A stretch of DNA of 64,000 nt from Amorphophallus konjac (taxonomy: Eukaryota > Streptophyta > Magnoliopsida > Alismatales > Araceae): assembly GCA_022559845.1 (NCBI GenBank), contig CM040128.1, positions 221,573,643-221,637,642 of the forward strand. Reading direction: 5' to 3'. This document shows positions 56,903 through 64,000 of the stretch, one piece after another. Position numbers and translations under genes: made by a program. Under the pieces are notes generated by a model. That model was given only the letters and a program-made list of their open reading frames with translations, did no database searches and had not been told where the DNA came from. Each line of letters starts with the position of its first letter. The stretch's first letter is position 1.

Positions 56903-59270
56903 TGATGGGAACATCTCCGACCACTCCACATTTTTTGGGCTCCTGATGATCGCCAGCAGTGCTACATCTTGTTCCCCACTTTATTCCGAGTCATATGATG
57001 TATTTTTTATTTTCTTATCATGTAATTTTCCTTTTATTTGAGTCTAGTACCTAGGTATATGGGTCATTTACCTAAGTATTGAGTCATAGGGTCAATTAAG
57101 TAGGCTAGTGGGCCCAATTCAATGGGCTAGGCCCATGGGCGCCCCCCTTCCCTTGGTTTCTTGTTATTAGTCCAAAAGTCAGGGACTTATGTTAAATTGT
57201 GGGATTCCTATAAATAGGACCCCAATCCCACCATTTGAAGCTAATGAATTATTGAATGAAAAAAACCTGAGTTTAAATCCAGAGAGTTCTTGTGAGTTCT
57301 CCTACTTCTCCCTCTCTCTCTCTCTCTCTCTCTAAAGGGGGCGAACCCCATTCTCTCTCCTTCCCACCCCCAATTTCGAAATTCTCTCTCTCTCCTCCCC
57401 ATTCACCTCTCATTAAGACCCCTCCCCCTTCCCCATACCTCCCATTTAATTCCCCTCCAACCCCTAGGTGGAATCCCCTTCTCCTAGGCACCTCTCCATT
57501 CTCCCAAGCAACCCTTCCTCTTCCCCAAGCAACCAATCCTTTTCCCAAGCCACCCCTTCCCTTCCCCAACACACCTCTCCATCTCCCAACACACCCCTTC
57601 CCCTTCCCAAGACCACCATTGATCACCCACCATTAAACCAAATTCAAACACTCCCCCCCCCCCTTTCCCAAGAGTCACTTGCGCCCCCCCTCTCTCTCAC
57701 CCTCCACCCTTGGCCACACCTCCCTCCCCCTCAACCTGCTAGCTGCGACCCCAACCACCTCCACCCCCATCCTCCTTGCCACAGCCGCCCTCCCCCATCC
57801 CCCACAACCAATACCCCCGCCCCTTGTTGTATTGGGCCCCCTATCTGACTCCATTTACCTTCATCAAGTTGCAGTTCCGGTAGCAGTTTGCAATAGCAGA
57901 GTACCCCTGAGTTGCAGAGGCTTCCTCTTCATCATCGAGAGTCTCCTGGTGGAAAATCTTATATTGTTGGAAAGCTCTTCCAGTCAGCTTTGCAGGTGAG
58001 GTGGTCTCGCATACGTCTGAGCTCCGGGCTGCGCGGGAGAGCGATTTTCCCATGACTGCACAAAGCTGCTCCACCAGGGAACCAGAAGCCAAGAAAAGAA
58101 GCAACCACGGCTTCTCCGGGATGAATTTGGATGTGATTCCTTCGCAGACATCTTCTCCTACAAGCCTCCTAACATCACCAAGAAACGGAGCACCGTTTGA
58201 AGCCCGAAGCATAAAGTTACAAATTTTATACCATTGGTGCGCAGGTCAGGTTAGTCAGGATCCGGCCAGACCCCCTCCCACTCTTCTGGCCTTTTCTCTC
58301 GACCCCGACCACTTCTGTCACCATTATTCCTTGCTGGAAGAAGAAGACTCGACCACGCTCGCGACCGTCCTGGTCCTGCCTCGATCGGATCACGGGAGCT
58401 ATCGTGGTGTCATCGCCAACCTGCTACTACAATCTGGACTCAGCCCGAACCAGAACCGAGCAGCACTGGTACAGCCTCCCCCTCAGCTGACAGCGACACC
58501 CCAACGTCCCGAGGAAATTTAGGAGTCATCCCCAAACAGTCAGCGACATTTTGGCCCTAGTTTCGTCAGATTCCGAGTTCGGGAGCATCCGTGGCAGCGC
58601 CGTCATCGGCCCCCTATCAGGCAGTCCCAGAAGCAGACAGAACCAACAACGATCGCCGATCTTGCTTCCCCACCCCCGCCTGGCCGGCTTACAGCCCCTC
58701 CCTGTGCGGAGGTAGTATTTTTATGTATCCCACAGTCCCCCTCCCCTATTCCAACCCCTCTGTGAGGGTGTAGTGATTGTATTAGCAGGTCGTCACCGGA
58801 AGCCTCATCGGCGCAGCGTGCGGGTAGCCCACGCTTCCCCGCTCTCCCTCGTCTCCGGCCGAGATCGGTGTCTTCACACCGATAAGGTGAGCTTCAGACC
58901 ACTCTCCTCTGCTGGTTTTTTACCTTTGCTTAGCTTATTATTATCTCTAGTTGCGCCGTCGGCAATGAGAGAGGGCTCGTTCCAACTTTCCATCTAATCG
59001 AGTGCCACCGCGGGTGAGTTGTGAGGGAGACACTACATCCCACGCCCTCGGCGTGCCGGCCGCCCTTGAAATTGGGCATGCCTAGCCCATTGGGGTCCAT
59101 CCCCAGCCAGCCATACTCTTGGAATCCCAAGGTCCAACCTCAGACCCTCACCATCATCGCCGGTCCACCTACGGACCCGGGTGCGTGTGACGCGGGTGAA
59201 CCCGCTTGTGAGATATCGCCGTTCGGTCCGGTTGCTTGCAAATCTAGGTCCGAGGGGTTCTGCCACATCA
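56903..59270 (+). repeat. Element B 3' LTR
   Basis: 2368 bp; differs from the 5' LTR by single bases, by the length of the (TC)n and C runs, and by having one instead of two copies of a 21-bp unit. TATA box at 57208-57218. Confidence 0.95.
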
Positions 59271-59275
59271 CATAC
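59271..59275. repeat. TSD of element B, right copy (CATAC)
   Basis: Matches 41571-41575. Confidence 0.92.
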
Positions 59276-60308
59276 AAGTTTTGATAGAAATCTCACAATA
59301 ACTCTGTCTTTTCCAGCTTTGAACCAATGCCATTCCAACCACTTGGAGATCGACTTCCAATTGTGTTCTTACCATCATTTCTAAGATTTGAATGTTGTTT
59401 CCTCATCAATCCTGCACAATACCTATTCTCATTAATTTGCAATTATACATATGAGTGATTCCATGCAATCCATTCTCAACTCTAATTCAATCAGTCGGCA
59501 ATGAATACAAGTCTAGTCCATAAATCCAGTTTTAATCCAAGGCATGTAGTGCAATTCAATCTCAGTTAAGTTACACAGGTATAGAAATGTAATTGATAAG
59601 AATGATTACATTTCCATATGAGATATGCATACCTCCTTCAACCAGCATTTTGAGACATTGTTATTCAATCCATAACAAGTTCAAACATGGAACTCCATTT
59701 ACCAGCTGAATACCGTCAAACATCTTATAAATGTTAAGTCAATCAAAAACATATAAAACCAATACAGTCCAGGATAATCAGGATCAGTCCATAATAAGGC
59801 ATTCCAGTTCAGACCAAAACAGAAGGCATGGCTCAAAGAGCCAGGGGTCGACCCATGGGGTCGACCCATCCCAAGAGGAATGATATACTGCTTTAGACAG
59901 TCCAATGCATATTGTAGTCACATCAAGCACATTCCAAAGCAACTTAATGAAGTCTCATGTTAACCAAGATTAATTCATAAACATGAATTATAAAGACAGT
60001 TCAGAGCAAGTACAACCATGGACAGCAAGATATTTAAAATATTTGTCAGTTCATTAAAAACACCAACATAGAGTATGCATGAGAGCACCAATGCAATCAT
60101 CAACATCAAGAATGATGTAATCATGAAGGACCAATGTGTTTGAACCACCTGCAAAATAAGATATCATGATGTTAGCTTGTTTATTATCAAGATGCCATTA
60201 AACATAAATACACAAGATTTTCACTCTAGAGTAAACACAAAACACACGATATATTGGAATAATCAAAACCATTGTCAAAGATAACGAGGGGGCGTACAGA
60301 ACCCAACA
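59276..60308 (-). repeat. Element D 3' LTR, first part (5' side)
   Basis: On the minus strand the LTR starts TGTTGGGTTCTGTACG at 60308, right after a polypurine tract, and runs left to B's insertion point. It holds one more copy of the palindrome GTCGACCCATGGGGTCGAC (59847-59865), the same word found four times in the part beyond B, which supports that the two parts belong together. Confidence 0.7.
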
Positions 60309-60322
60309 ATCTCCCCTTTTTT
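60309..60322 (-). other. Element D polypurine tract
   Basis: Minus strand AAAAAAGGGGAGAT next to the LTR start, preceded by CATCATC as in element E. Confidence 0.85.
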
Positions 60323-62538
60323 GATGATGACAATATATTGTGACTATACAAATTCAAATATCTCTCCCCCTTTGGCAATATCAAAAAAATGGGGGTCAAG
60401 AGGCAACAGTGAAGATTCCAAACATGAATGAGACATGCGTACACGAACCCAGCAATTAACCTCCCATGAAGGGAAGGTGTATAAACTAAGAAGCAAGCAA
60501 CGGTTTGGAATTTGATGTACAATCAGCAGATGTGTGAGATAAGTGCAAATGCTCAATTTTTGTAATTTCTGTTATATGTATAACTAAATATGTACAAGTA
60601 GTATAAGGAAACTATTTGCAAAATCTAAAAACTAAGTATGCACAAAGTGCATAGTGCTCAAGAGCACGTTATTCTCCCCAATTGTCAAGAACAAAAACTA
60701 ACTGACAATGGGTTATTTAACCTATTATCTACATGTATAACCTATAGATGCATGTAAATGAATTGAAGCATGATATGAACAGACAGATCAAGCATTCAGG
60801 CACTCAAGCATGCATAGTTAAGTATAGACTCATGCAAGTCCCTTCGGGACGGGTGTAAGGATAATGTAATTGATCATTGAACATGAAGTGCATGAACAAT
60901 ACTAAGAAGGTCGTGCTTACATAAATAAAGTACTACATTAACCATGAAAGATGACTGATTCATAAGTGACATTCAAACAATCAAACCCAAGGTGTATAAG
61001 TGAAGATTGAGCAATGAAGTTCAAATCAATATGGAAAATCAGATTTTCTAAAGAACCCTAAAAAGAACTTCTCATCCATACACTTTCATGCACAATGCTC
61101 GAATATTGGTAGCTGCGTATGACCCAAATTTTTAATTACTAAAAATGGTGTGACTAACCTTTTGACACGAGTCATGCCCTTTGTTTCAGGGGCAATTCCC
61201 GGTTACTCAGTTTCATCACTTTTTATGATGTGGATGAGACCCTTTTCTACGCGAGTTGTACCCTTTGTCTCAGGGGCACTTCTCGGCTACTCGGTGGCAA
61301 ATCACACTTATTTTCATATGGATTAGTTTCTCCTTTCGACGTGAGTTTCCTCCTTTATTTCAGGGGGGATTCCCGGTTACTCGGATCCACGTTCCACTTA
61401 TACGACCTTTTAGAGGGGTAAACAGCCATTACCTCACGAGATATGTGATTTCCATGTATAGAATCAACAGTCCTCAACAGTGTAGAGTAAAAAATAGTAA
61501 TCCTTATTAGATTGAATCATTATCTCAAAAAGGTGCATTTTGTGTGGGTGGTTATATTGAATGTAAAAGATGAATTAGCTTTCTCACAGTAATGTCTCCC
61601 CCTAAATGTATGCACGGTTAAAAAAAAAATCTCCCCCTTAATATATGTCATGTAACAAACATGTATAAATCAATGCAATTCATTTAGCAAGGGATGAGTC
61701 ATAGAAGGAGTCAAAGAGTGGTTGTATATTATTTACAGTCAATCATGTACTGAACTGAAATTTTCAAGCAAGTTGATTATCGGTACTTGGCGGAGGACGT
61801 AGGTCCGAAGACCACCATCACGCGTAGTGAAAGCTTCCGGCTGAACATAATCCTACCTTCCACTAACACCATTTTATATACCGAATAATCATGGCATTCA
61901 AGCACACGAGTATGAAGTATATGCAAGTATATGCATATAACTTGAAAAGATGATTGAAAAATTATTCCTATTCACGAGTATGTAAAGATGTGTATGATAT
62001 GTGCATGAAAGTAAGTATGCAACCTGTGTATGCATAAGTGAACTATGTATGCACATGTGAACCGTTATTTACAAGAAGTGATTGAAAGTATGAAAATTTT
62101 CATGTTCAAACTGAAGGATTCAAGAACTGAATTGTTATTTGCAAGATGTAAAACAGAGAGTGTGAAAGACTCTATGCACAGTGTAAAGCGTTCAAAACCA
62201 ATTTTTATTTACGAAGAAAAAGAGAAGGTGTGTATTAAAATCCATATATGTCCGAGGTTAAGCATTCAAGAACTAAATTTATTCACACGTTGTGAAAAGA
62301 GAAGCATTCAAGATAAGTACCTATCATACTCAAAAGATCTCAGCATTTCAACAGTTAACAAGAGTCAGTGAGGCAGAATTGTAGACATTTTTCTCCAAGA
62401 TCAAGTTTTACCTTTTTAGATTCTTCAACATAAACCAAACCAAAGAAGTTCTCAAAATCGAACATTTTCTTTCTCACCTTGAGTGTCTTTTATTAATTAA
62501 AATTTCTTGACCTCAAGACGCCCTTGTAAAATAAATTC
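60323..62538 (-). other. Element D non-coding region between gag and 3' LTR
   Basis: Where pol should be there is A/T-rich DNA without a protein-like ORF. It contains three copies of a box reading, on the minus strand, GAGTAaCCGGGAA...CCCCTGAaACAAAGG...ACTCGtGTC (about 61155-61205, 61245-61300, 61335-61390), similar in plan to the two boxes in E's 3' region. A block at 61782-61886 recurs at 30341-30443. Purine-rich boxes like those of E (plus-strand TCTCCCCCTT or CTCCCCCTAA) occur near 60361, 61586 and 61630. Confidence 0.7.
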
Positions 62539-64000
62539 TCATTTTGACAATTTGGGTACCCAAGCCATCTTGGGTCCCGAGGGGTTAGTTCTAACATAAC
62601 CAAATGTTTGCTTTTTGTTTCTCCTCTCATACCATTCATCATCGGCCCTCATCATGGAACAATTATCCATTGAGTGTCCATTCAGGCCACAATAAAAATA
62701 ATTAGAAGAATTTCCCTTCAGAAAATAATTGTCATCATTTTTCATTACATGACAATCATTCATCATATGTCCAAAACTACCACAGTAATGACATGAAAAG
62801 TTCTTTTTGGCAAAGGATTCGTCATCATTTTTCTTTATAAAACAATTTTCCATTACGTGGCCATGCAAACCACAATAGTAGCAATGAACATTGGAGTTTT
62901 TCTTCATAGATTTTTCATGAATTTCAGACTTATCAACAGTTTTCATTTGTGTCTTCAATGCTTCATCATCATCAAATTTCATTGATAAGCAATCATACAT
63001 GTCATGACCAAATTTACCACAATAATAGCATGAAACATTCCTTCTTTTTCTTGATGCATGAGTATGTTTAACAGTTGAGGGTTTTTCATACATACAAGAG
63101 CATTCAACAACATCTTTTTATTTTTCAATTTCTTTATCACACAAGGAAAAAGATTCATTCACGCTCTTAATTTCATTTTCTAGTTTCATGATTTGCAAAT
63201 GAGAGTTAGCAATCTCTTGTTCACATGAAACAATTTTCTCATTCAACAAGGAATTAACTGTTTTGTGACTTTCAATTTCTTATTCCAGAATATGCAAATT
63301 GTCACAATTATCAATGATCACACATTTTCCTTTCTTAGCCTTTTCAAGACTTTCCAATTTGCTTTCAAGCAATGAAATTTGAGTCAACAACGCACTATTT
63401 TCATTTTGGAGTTTTTCAAATGAATTTTTATTCATAGAAGTGTGTTCAAGTTCTTTCATTTGAAAACTCGCATTTTCACCAACCATTCTACCCATTGTTT
63501 CATTGTTTTTAAATTTGTCATTCAAATTTCTGAAGCTTTCTATTTCCTTTCTCAGTTCCTTCAACTTTTCAGATTTGTCAGCATTTAAAGTAGCTTTTCC
63601 TTTTTCTAGAAGAAGCAATTTTTCAGATATGATAGAATTCAACATTTTCAGCTTTTCATTATCTTCTTTTATTTGTTGAAGTTCCAAAATTTCAGCCTTT
63701 AAAGATTTATTTTCAAATTTCAGATTTGCAATCAATTCTTTGTGCTCTTCATCATCATGCATGTGAGACTCAACTAGTCTTTCGAGCTCGGTGCATTTTC
63801 CACATGAAAAATAATCATGTTTCTTTTTTAATTTTCTATTTTTAGATTTTAATACCTTATATCTATCAAACAGTTCATCATAGGCATTTAATAATTCATC
63901 ATAGCTTAACTCATCATCATCTTCAGAATCAGCGTCAGGATTTACCTTAGAGGTTTCCTCGCTTTGGCATTCATTTTCTTTATTTGCCACTAGACAGTCA
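62539..64000 (-). pseudogene. Element D gag (Sirevirus type), partial, with four zinc knuckles
   Basis: Minus strand, one frame from the right edge (no start in the window) to TGA at 62539-62541, broken by TAA at 63280-63282 and 63118-63120. First comes an acidic stretch (DADSEDDDELSYDELLNAYD) and a long coiled coil (about 63870-63130). Then come four CX2CX4HX4C-type knuckles: CYYCGKFGHDMYDC, CYYCGLHGHVMENC, CHYCGSFGHMMNDC, and a fourth beginning FYCGLNGHSMDNC whose first Cys is replaced. Each is followed by a DDE- or NDDE-like acidic link. It ends GPKMAWVPKLSK, the usual end of Sirevirus gag before pol. Gag would coat and pack the RNA. Confidence 0.85.

Larger units (their letters stand above)
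41576..59270 (+). mobile_element. Element B: non-autonomous gypsy (chromovirus-derived) retrotransposon, hosting element C
   Basis: LTRs at 41576-43958 (2383 bp) and 56903-59270 (2368 bp), TSD CATAC, PBS at 43962. Without element C (45927-55815 and one TSD copy) the internal region is about 3.05 kb. It encodes a gag N-terminal half, an unrecognised domain shared with element A, GCPxPP repeats, and the C-terminal part of integrase with a decayed chromodomain. There is no zinc knuckle, protease, RT, RNase H or integrase core. The LTR ends and TATA region resemble those of C, so C-like enzymes are the likely helpers. Inserted in the LTR of D. Confidence 0.93.
39457..64000 (-). mobile_element. 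Element D: pol-less Sirevirus-type copia element, partial, hosting element B
   Basis: D's own parts are about 39457-41575 and 59276-64000; 41576-59270 is element B. On the minus strand it has gag (off the right edge to 62539), a non-coding stretch (62538-60309), a polypurine tract AAAAAAGGGGAGAT, and a 3' LTR beginning TGTTGGG at 60308. That LTR is interrupted by B and ends near 39457 after a CAATTCAACCCCCCTTCTTG box typical of copia LTR ends. The exact left end (39457 or 39470) is uncertain because the other TSD copy is outside. No protease, integrase or RT follows gag, so D depended on another Sirevirus. It sits just after the PMD pseudogene. Confidence 0.75.

Overview
The window is plant nuclear DNA made almost entirely of nested LTR retrotransposons. 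The evidence is initiator-tRNA-Met primer-binding sites (TGGTATCAGAGC), TG...CA long terminal repeats of about 2.2-2.4 kb, 5-bp target-site duplications, Ty3/gypsy chromovirus and Ogre/Tat polyproteins, a Sirevirus-type Ty1/copia element, and a broken multi-exon plant mobile domain (PMD) gene. No intact ordinary host gene, tRNA, rRNA or CRISPR array was seen. It looks like repeat-rich heterochromatin of a large angiosperm genome; the species cannot be told from the sequence.

Layout. (1) Element G, an old Ogre/Tat-type gypsy element on the minus strand, occupies 1-14605 and continues right of 26392. It carries gag, protease, a G-patch-like stretch, RT, RNase H, a second RNase H and integrase, all broken by stops and shifts. 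Its 3' LTR lies left of the window. (2) Element A (1287-8201, minus, TSD TTGAC) is inserted in G's second RNase H. It has 2172-bp LTRs, a gag-like ORF and no RT. (3) Element E (14611-26386, plus, TSD AGGAG) is a full-length Sirevirus with 2293-bp LTRs and nearly intact gag-pol, inserted just upstream of G's gag. (4) 26392-34008 is non-coding LTR/leader-like DNA with several families of short palindromes. (5) 34342-39446 is a PMD pseudogene with recognisable introns, preceded by an LTR-like TATA box and a primer-site-like sequence. (6) Element D (from about 39457 to beyond 64000, minus) is a pol-less Sirevirus relative. Its 3' LTR is split by element B (41576-59270, plus, TSD CATAC), and B's ORF is split by element C (45927-55815, plus, TSD AATGA). 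C is a complete chromovirus with gag-pol and chromodomain. The nesting order is therefore D, then B, then C.

The most interesting signal is that A and B, two separate non-autonomous families, have the same unusual plan. Each has a gag N-terminal half cut at the same place, then an unrecognised conserved domain (centred on DLLKGL), an FDPFDPF motif, repeated GCPxPP modules, and then only the C-terminal part of integrase plus a decayed chromodomain and the tail motif PYSTxSSS. C shows what the full ancestor-like element looks like: complete capsid region, protease, RT, RNase H, integrase and the same tail. A and B therefore look like one old non-autonomous chromovirus lineage that replaced the enzymatic core of pol with a new coding region and kept gag-like and chromatin-targeting ends. 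This is inference from comparing sequences within the window.

Most damage in the coding regions is by stops of the kind that CAA, CAG, CGA or TGG would give after C-to-T change, as expected for methylated, silenced repeats. E and C have LTR pairs that look nearly identical and are probably the youngest insertions; G and D are older hosts.
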